A DNA stretch of 64,000 nucleotides from Ohtaekwangia sp. (lineage in GTDB: Bacteria > Bacteroidota > Bacteroidia > Cytophagales > Cyclobacteriaceae). The DNA is taken from NCBI GenBank assembly GCA_021155195.1, contig JAJNPV010000037.1, positions 248,001-312,000 on the forward strand, read 5' to 3'. The translations under genes and the position numbers were made by a program. Below the pieces are notes generated by a model that saw only the letters and a list, made by a program, of their open reading frames with translations, ran no database searches and was not told where the DNA came from. Positions 10,901-18,315 of this stretch are shown here, piece after piece (position 1 is the stretch's first letter; every line of letters starts with the position of its first letter).

Positions 10901-11764
10901 CGCAAAAAGAAAAATAACAAGAAGCCCAATCATTAAAGAAAGAGTAAGCCAGGTATCTTTCCTTAACTGTTGCGCATTGCCAACAGCCACTGTAGCCCCA
11001 CCAAAGTATCGGGCTTGTACCTGAGGATGTTTTTCTGTGGCTTGTGCAATTGCTTGATCTAATTTTTTAACGAGTTCAAGGTTGTTACCAGTATCATTGG
11101 CCGGATAGATAGGCACTAAGAATAGAAGAAGATGACGTTGATCTTTAGTCAGGATATAACTGTCATAGAGTTCAAAATTTTCATCATACTGAAGGTGCTT
11201 TAATTTTTTAATTGCCAACATTGAAACACCAAGAGGGTCTTGGGCTATCATGCGTTTAAGCACAATGCCTGCCGGGGAGATGAGTTGCTGATAGTTGTTT
11301 TGAATAGTTGCCCGAAGTACTTCTGGCTGAAGAAGAGAATCTAATTCCTTATAATTTTGATTTGTGAGAAAGATGGGAAGGTTATTGTGTAACTGAGAAA
11401 ATAGATTCAGAGCAAGTTGGTCATTTACTTTATAAGTAATGGAAGCGAGGTAATCTTGAGTTGTACTATCAAGCGCAGCCACCAGGCTTTGTGTGTATGC
11501 AATCAAACTATCAGGCTGTGGCGTGGGAGTGGAGTCTTGGAGTGATACCATTACCACTATTTTTTCAGCCAACTTAGAGTTTTGAAATACTTCCGTTAGC
11601 TTTTCAATTTTCTTATCCTTAGGAAAAAATTTAGATACATCTTCTTCAATGCGAATTTGAGACGCTCCGAGTGCAACCAGAATGAACAAAGAAGTTAAAC
11701 TGAAATAAAAAACAGTTCGGTGTTTTTTAAAAAAATCGTAACAGAGGAGAAAGAGGAATTCCAT
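7928..11764 (-). CDS. Trifunctional MMPL transporter / lysophospholipid acyltransferase / SAM methyltransferase
   Basis: This 1278-residue protein joins three units. Residues ~1-840 form an RND/MMPL pump with two membrane bundles and large periplasmic loops; 'GDDYSIFIMDGLQQEY' is in the second bundle. Residues ~870-1075 are a PlsC-type acyltransferase with 'NHQSFLD' (HX4D, ~896) and 'FPEGTRS' (~965). Residues ~1095-1278 are a class I methyltransferase with the SAM loop 'VLDLGCGYG' (~1107). In proteobacterial aryl-polyene loci the equivalents are separate genes, while this fusion is typical of Bacteroidota. Likely roles are export of the pigment, transfer of an acyl group, and O-methylation of the aryl head (inference). 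It abuts the DUF2062 ORF with no gap. Confidence 0.92.
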   Translation of the reverse strand: MEFLFLLCYDFFKKHRTVFYFSLTSLFILVALGASQIRIEEDVSKFFPKDKKIEKLTEVFQNSKLAEKIVVMVSLQDSTPTPQPDSLIAYTQSLVAALDSTTQDYLASITYKVNDQLALNLFSQLHNNLPIFLTNQNYKELDSLLQPEVLRATIQNNYQQLISPAGIVLKRMIAQDPLGVSMLAIKKLKHLQYDENFELYDSYILTKDQRHLLLFLVPIYPANDTGNNLELVKKLDQAIAQATEKHPQVQARYFGGATVAVGNAQQLRKDTWLTLSLMIGLLVIFLFAFLKKKQAPILILLPVIFGALFSLCCVYLLQGTISVLAIAAGSIILGIAVNYSLHFLTHLRQVAHPREVVKELVQPMTIGSLTTVLAFFCLQFANAGVLKDVGLFAGFSLIGAALCTLIFLPHLVKEDFFGSFQPTWIDKLSRYQPETNLYLVLIVLIITPVLLYFAKDVSFNSDMNDLNFMSTETKLAEKELNTINEFSLRSVFIVTSGKDRETALQQNDALQPVLDSLKEKGILNKYSSVGDFIISDSLQQARVKQWNAYWTPQKKIETMRILHQEGEVLNFSSLLYSNADSLLARKYSLLPQEGFTSLRENFFNDYILEKKDEVSIITLAQVDVNQKDLFYSVLNKHSQAQALDKQLLTTSFVNLVHADFNFIVTFTSLLVFFALLLAYGRIELTLITFVPMLITWIWILGIMALVGIEFNIINVMISTFIFGLGDDYSIFIMDGLQQEYRTGRKTLPTIKTSILLSALTTISGLGVLIFAQHPALRSIAIVSIIGIVCVFVMSQTLEPFFFRMLVTNATEKKQPPRTALGIIRTAMAYTYFASGAIVLTLLAVLMLKIWPFQREQMKRIFHRLLQLFIKGLVPISMSVKSRVHLNQQSLTRPAIIIANHQSFLDIVTTIGLSPHLLLMTNNWVWNSPVYGFLVRLAEYYPADEGIDGNLERMQSRLNQGYSILIFPEGTRSADGTIGRFHKGAFFLAEKLQTDILPLVIHGSGRVINKNSWYVNKGSMSLTFLPRIKPSDTSFGSTYQERTKKISSYFKENYSRIAEEKETPTYFRSKLIDTYLYKGPVLEWYLRIKLSLEKNYNPFVALIPKNASVLDLGCGYGFLCYMLHFVSPLREIVGVDFDEDKIDTANHAYSKGEMLHFEQANVVDYTIRKKYDVIVISDVLHYLTTAEQLDLLSNAFQNITDHGIVIIRDGDKDLTEKHKGTKLSEFFSVKLMRFNKATQELNFLSGETIIQQANKHHLTVTKVDDTKFTSNVIFVIKRG

Positions 11765-12106
11765 TTAGACTGGTATGCTTCTTTTATGCTTCAATTTAAG
11801 GAGTAATGCGGTAAGTATTCCAAAGGTAAGGCCTGCCATAATAGCCAGGGTGATGGCTCCGGCAACATATTGGCCAAAACTATTCTGCAAAAACTCTATG
11901 GTAATTTCTTTATCGAACGAAAGTTTAACAGCATTTGTACCCATCCAGATTGCGCCAGTCAGATGGCTCAAATAAATAATCACAGGTATAAAGGGCGGAA
12001 TACTGATGTTGGCAGCGAGAATGACCAACGCTTTATTAAGCCGGAAGAAGATGGCAACACTGATCGCGATAAGCATTTGAAACCCCCATATAGGAACAAT
12101 GCCCAT
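11765..12106 (-). CDS. DUF2062 membrane domain, apparently split from the upstream glycosyltransferase
   Basis: The 113 residues from ATG 12106 show three hydrophobic helices and the DUF2062 opening 'MGIVPIWGFQ'. The same frame is open further upstream to the A10 run and encodes the missing start of the domain ('FVKAFSVGFGVF' before that Met). It therefore reads as the C-terminal half of a GT2-DUF2062 protein whose frame is broken at 12192-12201. The internal ATG may allow separate translation, but I see no strong ribosome site before it. See the frameshift finding. Confidence 0.6.
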   Translation of the reverse strand: MGIVPIWGFQMLIAISVAIFFRLNKALVILAANISIPPFIPVIIYLSHLTGAIWMGTNAVKLSFDKEITIEFLQNSFGQYVAGAITLAIMAGLTFGILTALLLKLKHKRSIPV

Positions 12107-12135
12107 AAAGACCCCAAACCCAACCGAGAACGCTT

Positions 12136-12945
12136 TTACGAAATCGGATTGTCCGGGAACGGAAAATAAATCGGAGAGAATCTGTTTGAAGTTTTTTTTT
12201 TAATGCTGTGAAAGAAATCGCGAGGTTTAATGTAGACAAATGCGATGAACACCAGTATGGTGTTAAGCACGCTGATACGACTAAAGTCTTTGAAGGGTCG
12301 GAAATGGGAGACCCGCTCTTCTTTATTGGGATAAAATACTTTTACAGGAACGGATGCAACGGCAATTCCGCGCCAGGCAGCCCTAACCAATACCTCTATT
12401 TCAAATTCAAACTTGCGGGTAATAAATGTATGATGTGCCATGGCGCGCACGGGGTATAGTCGATAACCCGATTGAGTATCCGGCAACGTAATTCCGGTTT
12501 CTACTTTATACCAAAAATTTGAGAACTTATTTCCAAAACTACTTTTACCGGGCACGGATGCCTGGCTCATGTTACGGGCACCAATTAAAAGCGTATTAGG
12601 GTGTCGTTCCAACCTTTCTAAAAAAGCGGGTAAGTCATCGGCAAAATGTTGCCCATCCGAATCGATAGAGATAACGTAATCGTACCCCTTGGATAAAGCA
12701 AGTTTGAATCCCTGCCGTAGCGCCCACCCTTTGCCTATATTTTTAGAATAACTTATTACTTCAATTTGCTGATATTCTTTAAGGATAGAAAGGGTATTAT
12801 CAGTAGACCCATCATTTACTACAATTAGTTGATCCGTATATCCTAAAACGTCATTTAGTATTTTTTTTAGCGTGCTGGCATTGTTGTAGGTGGGAATAAG
12901 CACCGCTACTTTATGGGATTGAAACTTTTCGCGGCTATTCATCAT
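12136..12945 (-). CDS. GT2 (dolichol-phosphate mannosyltransferase-like) glycosyltransferase, frameshifted C-terminus
   Basis: The 269-residue product has a GT-A fold start 'VAVLIPTYNNASTL', 'VVNDGSTDNT' and the metal-binding 'DSDGQH' motif, as in family 2 enzymes of the DPM1/UDP-glucose type. After about residue 248 the frame crosses ten A residues and ends in a short unrelated tail (TSNRFSP...). One extra A, or a -1 shift, would read straight into the DUF2062 domain. The full protein of ~390 residues would be a membrane-bound sugar transferase, a type seen in Bacteroidota flexirubin loci. It overlaps the dehydratase gene by 4 bp. Confidence 0.85.
   Translation of the reverse strand: MMNSREKFQSHKVAVLIPTYNNASTLKKILNDVLGYTDQLIVVNDGSTDNTLSILKEYQQIEVISYSKNIGKGWALRQGFKLALSKGYDYVISIDSDGQHFADDLPAFLERLERHPNTLLIGARNMSQASVPGKSSFGNKFSNFWYKVETGITLPDTQSGYRLYPVRAMAHHTFITRKFEFEIEVLVRAAWRGIAVASVPVKVFYPNKEERVSHFRPFKDFSRISVLNTILVFIAFVYIKPRDFFHSIKKKTSNRFSPIYFPFPDNPIS
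12192..12201 (-). other. A10 homopolymer at the GT2/DUF2062 frame break (possible slippage site)
   Basis: Ten T on the given strand read as ten A in the mRNA, after the codons CAC AGC ATT. In the glycosyltransferase frame the run is AAA AAA AAA ACT. A shift to -1 (or an eleventh A) gives AAA AAA AAA AAC TTC and continues into DUF2062. Such runs support transcriptional slippage or ribosomal -1 shifting, but they are also common places for sequencing error. Confidence 0.7.
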
Positions 12946-13304
12946 GCAATTTTAAGAAATGCTTTGATCTTAAAAAAAGTGGTGTCTCCAGAAAAGAGTG
13001 ATCCATTGATCATAATCCCAGTTTCTTTTTTCTCGTAGGCAATACTTGCTTCTATTTGTTCATTTATACTGGGAATCCATACAGCAAGGAACTTCATAGT
13101 ATCGGCTTGCGCGAGCAATAATTTTATTTTGGTTTCATTTTCTACTAATTCTTTAACGATTTGCATCATGCAAACCCCAGGCACTACCGGTTGGTTGGGG
13201 AAGTGACCCAAAAAGATTTTATGTTCAGCATTTACTTTTATTCTGGCCTGAATAGAAGTATCCACATTTTTAAAATCGGTGACAGTATAAAAATCAGTTA
13301 GCAA
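12942..13304 (-). CDS. FabZ/ApeI-like 3-hydroxyacyl-ACP dehydratase
   Basis: This hotdog-fold protein carries 'FLGHFPNQPVVPGVCMMQ', matching the FabZ motif with catalytic His. The usual FabZ acid (Glu after PGV-x3) is Gln here. The only ATG start (13379) would overlap the upstream gene by 86 bp and add an unrelated leader. A TTG at 13304 starts the protein 'LLTDFYTV', just where homologous dehydratases begin, with an 11-bp overlap, so I chose it (120 residues). It would remove water from 3-hydroxyacyl-ACP in each polyene extension cycle. Confidence 0.8.
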   Translation of the reverse strand: MLTDFYTVTDFKNVDTSIQARIKVNAEHKIFLGHFPNQPVVPGVCMMQIVKELVENETKIKLLLAQADTMKFLAVWIPSINEQIEASIAYEKKETGIMINGSLFSGDTTFFKIKAFLKIA

Positions 13305-13914
13305 CGGATACTTTTTTAAGACTGATTTGCATGGCAAAAGTGAAGTGCTGTAAATGTACGGAATCAGGGGCAGCTTCAATTTGCCCCGTGCGATGCAACA
13401 CTACTTTTTTCTTTCCTTTACCTGTCTTCTCAATTCGCAGAAGCGTATTGCAAGCAGCATCGGTAATATAATAATCAGTTTCTTTGGCTTGATGAACGGG
13501 GTGCCAAATTTCATTGTTGAAAGAAAGAGGAGTTTCAAAGGAAGGGTGTTGCATTAAAATTAATTCTAAATCTTTTCTTAAAGTTTGGGTAACAGCCTTT
13601 CGATTAAACTGGTTAAGCGATTGTTTCACTTCAAATTCTCCGTTAGCAGAAAAAGCATAATCGAAGTAAGTTATTCCGGCTTCATTGGTAAAGACAATAC
13701 GAGTCGAGCTATCCGGCATTGTTTTAAATAGAAGAAGACCACTAAGGTGATGGCCTACAACATCAATTGATGCTGTATACCAGTTGGCTGTAAACACTGG
13801 CCTGAACTTACCGGGGCAATCGGGTATAGCGGAAGTGGCGATCAACTTACCCGGATAGGAAGCGCAGCCCGCTAAACTAATGAATAACAAACAGCTCGCT
13901 ACTAATCGGTACAT
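13294..13914 (-). CDS. Cluster lipoprotein of unknown function
   Basis: The 206-residue protein starts with a lipoprotein signal 'LLFISLAGCASYPG', Cys17 being the lipidation site. The remainder is beta-rich with no catalytic motif I recognise. It lies directly after the LolA-like gene (38-bp overlap) and before the dehydratase. Small lipoproteins next to LolA-like carriers occur in aryl-polyene loci, so a role in carrying or docking the pigment at the outer membrane is plausible, nothing more. Confidence 0.75.
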   Translation of the reverse strand: MYRLVASCLLFISLAGCASYPGKLIATSAIPDCPGKFRPVFTANWYTASIDVVGHHLSGLLLFKTMPDSSTRIVFTNEAGITYFDYAFSANGEFEVKQSLNQFNRKAVTQTLRKDLELILMQHPSFETPLSFNNEIWHPVHQAKETDYYITDAACNTLLRIEKTGKGKKKVVLHRTGQIEAAPDSVHLQHFTFAMQISLKKVSVAN

Positions 13915-14518
13915 TCAATTCTTTTTGTGTGAAGCGAATAAGTGTATAATCCCCAGAGGGCTCACGCATATCAATAGAATCAACTGAATAGTCTTGTTTA
14001 TTTGCATAGACTAAAATTGTTTGAAAGAACTCTATTAGTGACTTATCCTGCGGAGTCATTTCTAAGAGCCAGGTGATGGCGTTTTGAAAAACCCGAACAC
14101 TAAAATCCTTATTCTCCAAAATGGTTCCTTGCACACAGTCCACCATAACGCGATTGACTTGTTGAAATATTTTGTTCGACTTAATATTAACGACACTCTC
14201 CTTATTTTGATCGCGCACTAACATGCGGTCGCCATTCATAATCAATAAATACTGATAAGGCTTTTGATATTCAATCCGAACCTGATTGGCTCTTTTAAAA
14301 TTAAATTTTCCTGAGGATAAAATTTTTTCTGAAAGCACCGTGAGGTTTTTTTCCTGACTGAAGTCACTTTTTATGCTCTCTATTTTTTTTGATTCAGTCG
14401 TGAAATTTGTTTTGAAGGATGCGGGATTTTCCAACAGCTCAAATCCTTTGTATTGCGCTTGCGCCTCAATCGAAAATGTGATAAAAAGTAAGAAGAGGCT
14501 TCGTTTAAACATATGCAT
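13877..14518 (-). CDS. LolA-like outer-membrane lipoprotein carrier
   Basis: A 213-residue periplasmic protein with signal peptide (ending in 'IEAQAQ'). The LolA-type pattern is clear: 'SIKSDFSQEKNLTVLSEKI', then 'SGKFNFKRANQVRIEYQKP' and 'LIMNGDRMLVRD'. LolA folds as an open beta-barrel that shuttles lipids between membranes. The copy in aryl-polyene loci is thought to move the pigment lipid together with the MMPL pump. ATG 14512 (two codons later) is an equally good start. It overlaps the deacetylase by 14 bp. Confidence 0.87.
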   Translation of the reverse strand: MHMFKRSLFLLFITFSIEAQAQYKGFELLENPASFKTNFTTESKKIESIKSDFSQEKNLTVLSEKILSSGKFNFKRANQVRIEYQKPYQYLLIMNGDRMLVRDQNKESVVNIKSNKIFQQVNRVMVDCVQGTILENKDFSVRVFQNAITWLLEMTPQDKSLIEFFQTILVYANKQDYSVDSIDMREPSGDYTLIRFTQKELNVPISSELFVIH

Positions 14519-15269
14519 TCTCGTTTAACAACTCTTCCAAACTAACAATTTTTAGTCCAATTTCTTCAATATGCTTAATTACACGAGGTAAAATGGCAAT
14601 AGTAGTTTCACTATAGTCATGGAAAAGAATAATATCTCCTGCTTTTAAGTTTTTGGTTACGCGATTAAATAGTTTTTCTTCTTTTTTTATAAGCGTATCG
14701 AATGAGCGAATGCTCCAACCCACAGTGGTGTGATGTGTAGTAGTAATGGCTTTCGCTAAGGCGGGATTCATTACACCAAAAGGAGGCCTGAAGAAACGGG
14801 GACGAATTCCAACAACCTTTTCAATGGCGGCATCGGTAAGTTGTATTTCTTGCTGCATGAAGGCCGAAGGTTGTAAATCGAATCCTTTGCCATGCAAATA
14901 ACTGTGATTGCCAATTAAATGCCCGTGCTTGTGAATTTTTTCTACCAATTGTGGGTGGGCAATCACGCGACTTCCAATACAGAAGAAGGTAGCTTTGGTT
15001 TGATGTTTTTGCAGAATGTTCAGGATACGATCAGTCTTTTCCGCAATAGGTCCGTCATCAAAAGTTATGGCTATGCCTGTTGTTCCTTTACATTTTGATT
15101 GTACAAAAAAATTAGCGGATAGATGTGTGCTCCCATAAATTTTTACGGTAACGAATATCAATACAATCACGATGTACCATCCCCACCAAATCTCAACAAA
15201 ATAATGAATAGTCAACAGGGCAACCAGCGTAATCAATGCAATAATATTTATAATCCGATTGGTTAACAT
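14505..15269 (-). CDS. Polysaccharide deacetylase (CE4/NodB) family protein, membrane-anchored
   Basis: Residues ~5-45 form two membrane helices. The NodB domain follows with the metal/catalytic motifs 'ITFDDGP', 'IGNHSYLH' (HxxxH), 'RFFRPPFG' and 'LFHDY', all intact. CE4 enzymes remove N- or O-acetyl groups from sugars using a divalent metal. In this locus the substrate could be the sugar or a glycolipid linked to the pigment (inference). Its stop lies inside the start of the LolA-like gene. Confidence 0.88.
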   Translation of the reverse strand: MLTNRIINIIALITLVALLTIHYFVEIWWGWYIVIVLIFVTVKIYGSTHLSANFFVQSKCKGTTGIAITFDDGPIAEKTDRILNILQKHQTKATFFCIGSRVIAHPQLVEKIHKHGHLIGNHSYLHGKGFDLQPSAFMQQEIQLTDAAIEKVVGIRPRFFRPPFGVMNPALAKAITTTHHTTVGWSIRSFDTLIKKEEKLFNRVTKNLKAGDIILFHDYSETTIAILPRVIKHIEEIGLKIVSLEELLNENAYV

Positions 15270-16267
15270 GCTTCTACCAGAATGAATGAATGATAATGGC
15301 GCTGGTAATTATTATATATAAGTATACGCTTGAAGTTGTTTGTGTGTTTTGTTTCCGTAACAACAGCGGGTATCGATTGTTCTTTTAGCATCTTCGCGGC
15401 CAACCACAAGGCAAATGAAGTGGAGGTAGCATACTCACCGCATAAATGTTTATACCGACAAATGATTGCATCTGGAAAGCCCTTTAAGAATTCGGTGTAT
15501 GGTAAATCTTGTATAGGGTCACCATTTTTCCCTATCAACAGAATATCAATAGACGATGGCTGCCATTCATGTTGTTGAAACAGGCTAGTAAGTTTCTGAT
15601 TAATTTCATCACCTACTGGTTTAAATAATGTTATTACTTCGGTTAACTGAGCGTAACTGTGAGTTGTTAAGTGAGGTGAAAGCAAGAAATAGGCAGCTCC
15701 CTCACCTGCTAAAGCGTTTTTAAACAACTCAAATCGTTGTTGGATTGCAAAACTTGTATGTGTTAGTTCATCGGCACTGCCTGCCAGCGCAGTTTTTTTT
15801 TCCGCGTTAAGCAGGAGCGCATCTAACAATGCATGCTCAAATGAAAACCCCCGTTGCGAATACGTTTGATTGTGGCCAAAACATTGCAAAAGCAAAGCGA
15901 TTTGTGAACCAATAGTGTTATGTGTAGACTGGATGAATGGAGTAGGGTTTAGTGCTTCTTCTTTTTGCTGTATGAGTTTGGTGAGAAACGAACCCGTATC
16001 TTCTAAGCATCCAAATGAGGTTCCCGTAACAATTGCATCTGGTATTTTCACATCAGCTTCGCGCAGTGCCAGCGTGGATGTTGCTATACCCATGCGAATG
16101 ATGCGGCTCATTCTTCGAAGTAATTTTGCATCTATCCAGGTTGTGTAATCGGGCTCAATAGCAGTAAGACGATCTCCCGAGTAGGTTTTTGGTTTTGTTA
16201 GAAAATCAGCAACGGCAAAAGTTTCTTGCGGTGAAATAATACCCATGCCATTGATGTAGGCGCTCAT
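15263..16267 (-). CDS. Ketosynthase-like protein without active site (ApeC / chain-length-factor type)
   Basis: I start this gene at ATG 16267, one base into the stop of the upstream ketosynthase (TAATG), giving 334 residues; the ATG at 16297 only adds overlap. The thiolase fold can be followed, but the active Cys segment reads 'TYSQRGFSFEHAL' with no Cys, and the second His segment reads 'KHLCGEYATS' with Glu for His. It should be inactive alone. In E. coli-type aryl polyenes, ApeO (active KS) pairs with ApeC (such a partner); this gene pair fits that arrangement. Confidence 0.82.
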   Translation of the reverse strand: MSAYINGMGIISPQETFAVADFLTKPKTYSGDRLTAIEPDYTTWIDAKLLRRMSRIIRMGIATSTLALREADVKIPDAIVTGTSFGCLEDTGSFLTKLIQQKEEALNPTPFIQSTHNTIGSQIALLLQCFGHNQTYSQRGFSFEHALLDALLLNAEKKTALAGSADELTHTSFAIQQRFELFKNALAGEGAAYFLLSPHLTTHSYAQLTEVITLFKPVGDEINQKLTSLFQQHEWQPSSIDILLIGKNGDPIQDLPYTEFLKGFPDAIICRYKHLCGEYATSTSFALWLAAKMLKEQSIPAVVTETKHTNNFKRILIYNNYQRHYHSFILVEAC

Positions 16268-17460
16268 TAGTTTGCCGAAAAAATGATTGATGAACAATTA
16301 CCTCCGAATCCAAACGAATTACTCAGTACATGATTTATATAAAGGTCTTGTTGAAATTCCCTTTGCGGAGTAAAATTCAATTCTGGAATTTGTGTTTCAA
16401 ATCTCAGATTTGGGAACACACATTTTTGTTGAAGAGCCAAAATAGAGTACACAGCTTCAATAGCTCCACTTGCACCTAATGTGTGACCTGTATACGCTTT
16501 AGTAGAACTGGCTGCAGGAACATTGTCGCCAAAGAGTCGTTGCACCGCAGCGCCTTCTGAACCATCATTGTTAACTGTACCTGTTCCGTGAAGATTGATG
16601 TAATTAATATCCGCAGGCTGTAAGTTTGCCATTACCAATGCTTCAGTCATGGCTTGGTAGGAACCTCTTCCTTCCGCAGAAGAAGCGGTTTGATGAAACG
16701 CATCATTGGTATTGGCATAACCCGAAATAAAAGCCAGCGATTTTAATTGTTCTTCTTTCACTACTTGGTCGGAAGCCAAAACTACATACCCAGCGCCTTC
16801 GCCCAGGTTTAATCCTTGCCGGTTTGCATCAAAGGGCCGACAAAGATTTTTATCAAGAATCATTAAAGTATTAAAACCATTTAAGGTGAATTTGGTCAGC
16901 GCATCTGTACCACCGGCCACTACTACGTCCAACTTACCTTGTTTAATTAAGCGTGCTCCTAACATGATCGAATTAACGGAAGAAGAACACGCTGTATTTA
17001 TTGTTGAAATGAAATCATGAATACCAAGTAACTCTGCTATGTACTCAGTACTGCTTCCGCACTCGTGATAACGCACATCATCCAAATCACCAGAGGTTTC
17101 ATCCAGAAGAAAATCTACCATGAAGTTTTCGGTTCGATCCATACCGCCCACGGTAGTAGCTGAAATTAAACCGGTGCGCCATGTCTTTTTTAAGTTTGCG
17201 TGAGCCAATGCTTCTCTGGCCGCTAGCGCACCGAGCAAAGTGGTACGACTGTTATTTTTAGAAAGCCCGGTGTCAGCTACCAACTCATTGAAGGACAACT
17301 TTACTTCACCTACTGGTAAATTATTTTTGTGAATGGATTCAAATAGTGTAAGTGAAGCAATGCCTGAAATACTTTTTTGTAGTGAATTGAAATTCTCGGT
17401 TACGGTGTTGCCAATGGCCGACACGCACCCTAACCCCACTACATGTACTTTGCTGTTCAA
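16267..17460 (-). CDS. Beta-ketoacyl-ACP synthase (ApeO-like, active KS)
   Basis: The 397-residue FabB/F-type enzyme has all three catalytic residues: Cys158 in 'NTACSSS', His in 'NLHGTGTVNND' and His in 'STKAYTGHTLGAS'. It performs decarboxylative condensation of malonyl-ACP with the growing acyl chain. Its 1-bp overlap with the degenerate KS downstream, and an ACP 2 bp upstream, point to a KS-CLF-ACP unit. Confidence 0.92.
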   Translation of the reverse strand: MNSKVHVVGLGCVSAIGNTVTENFNSLQKSISGIASLTLFESIHKNNLPVGEVKLSFNELVADTGLSKNNSRTTLLGALAAREALAHANLKKTWRTGLISATTVGGMDRTENFMVDFLLDETSGDLDDVRYHECGSSTEYIAELLGIHDFISTINTACSSSVNSIMLGARLIKQGKLDVVVAGGTDALTKFTLNGFNTLMILDKNLCRPFDANRQGLNLGEGAGYVVLASDQVVKEEQLKSLAFISGYANTNDAFHQTASSAEGRGSYQAMTEALVMANLQPADINYINLHGTGTVNNDGSEGAAVQRLFGDNVPAASSTKAYTGHTLGASGAIEAVYSILALQQKCVFPNLRFETQIPELNFTPQREFQQDLYINHVLSNSFGFGGNCSSIIFSAN

Positions 17461-17462
17461 TA

Positions 17463-17720
17463 CTATTTAGTTTGATGTGCTACAATATAATCGGCCATGG
17501 TGTTGATAGACTTAAATATTTTTGGTCCTTCCTGAGGGTCGGTAATTTTAATGTTGTAGTGCTGTTGCAAAAGCACGATAAGTTCTAACGCATCGATAGA
17601 GTCTAATCCTAATCCCTTTACAAACAGAGGCTCGTCATCGGCAATGCCTTCCGGTTTCAGGTGGTTAAGGTTAAGCGCTTCTATTATTTGTTTTTTGAGA
17701 TTAGTCTTTAGTGCATCCAT
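17463..17720 (-). CDS. Acyl carrier protein
   Basis: An 85-residue acidic helical protein with the phosphopantetheine attachment site 'LGLDSIDALEL' (Ser41). It would hold the polyene intermediates as thioesters. It sits between the half-KS protein (20-bp overlap) and the active ketosynthase. It differs clearly from the second ACP of the cluster at 24035-24301, so the two may handle different steps, as ApeE and ApeF do in E. coli-type loci. Confidence 0.93.
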   Translation of the reverse strand: MDALKTNLKKQIIEALNLNHLKPEGIADDEPLFVKGLGLDSIDALELIVLLQQHYNIKITDPQEGPKIFKSINTMADYIVAHQTK

Positions 17721-18315
17721 TGGAATTGAAAAGTTCGGTTAGTGTTTCGTGAGTATGCGGCACTGCGCTGGGTCTTTGTTCTTTTTCTACTAAGTAAAGA
17801 AAAGCTTGATTCGCGGATTCATTAGCCTCTACCCAGCCAGCCACACAAGCCTGGCTGCCGCGCTGTAACACATGGTTTACATAATTGGCCATAAATTTTG
17901 CCTCAAATGATTCAAAGATAAAGAAACCATTCTCTCCCTTTAGCCCGTGGCGAATACAAATTTCGCCTGCAACAATATTCGGTAAGGTATAAACAAACAA
18001 TGCAGGACTGGCAATTTGTTGAGTGCTGCTCAAATATTTTTTGTCTGTAACTAAACTGGAACTGGCATTGGATAAAACCACCCCGACTTTGTCTAAAGAA
18101 TAATCCTTATCAATATTTCGATCGCTTAGCAACAGTTCAGCGGCTATAAAACCTAGGCGCGCCAATTCGTCCATTTTATAAAATCTGGGATAGTTTATTT
18201 TTAACGACTCATATGCGTTGATAAGGAAATTGTCAGCATTGACTTTCTTAAATACAATTTTTCCATTCTTTTGGATCGTGCTATTAATTGAAACCCAAGA
18301 ATTAATGTAGTTCAT
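17701..18315 (-). CDS. Half-size ketosynthase-like protein, no catalytic residues
   Basis: At 204 residues this is about half a ketosynthase. Stretches such as 'YKMDELARLGFIAAELLL', 'VGVVLSNASSSLVTD' and 'PNIVAGEICIRHGLKGENGFF' match the N-terminal half of the KS fold, but the expected Cys is missing ('FFIFESFEA') and no His segment exists. Similar short '3-oxoacyl-ACP synthase' proteins are found in Bacteroidota pigment loci. It may stabilise a KS complex or help recognise an ACP. Start and stop overlap the neighbours (ATGA with the halogenase gene). Confidence 0.75.
   Translation of the reverse strand: MNYINSWVSINSTIQKNGKIVFKKVNADNFLINAYESLKINYPRFYKMDELARLGFIAAELLLSDRNIDKDYSLDKVGVVLSNASSSLVTDKKYLSSTQQIASPALFVYTLPNIVAGEICIRHGLKGENGFFIFESFEAKFMANYVNHVLQRGSQACVAGWVEANESANQAFLYLVEKEQRPSAVPHTHETLTELFNSNGCTKD

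Noticed and set aside
12036..12239. Minus-strand ORF of 67 residues in a third frame across the A10 run
   Set aside because: Its sequence matches neither GT2 nor DUF2062; it is a chance frame over the real genes.
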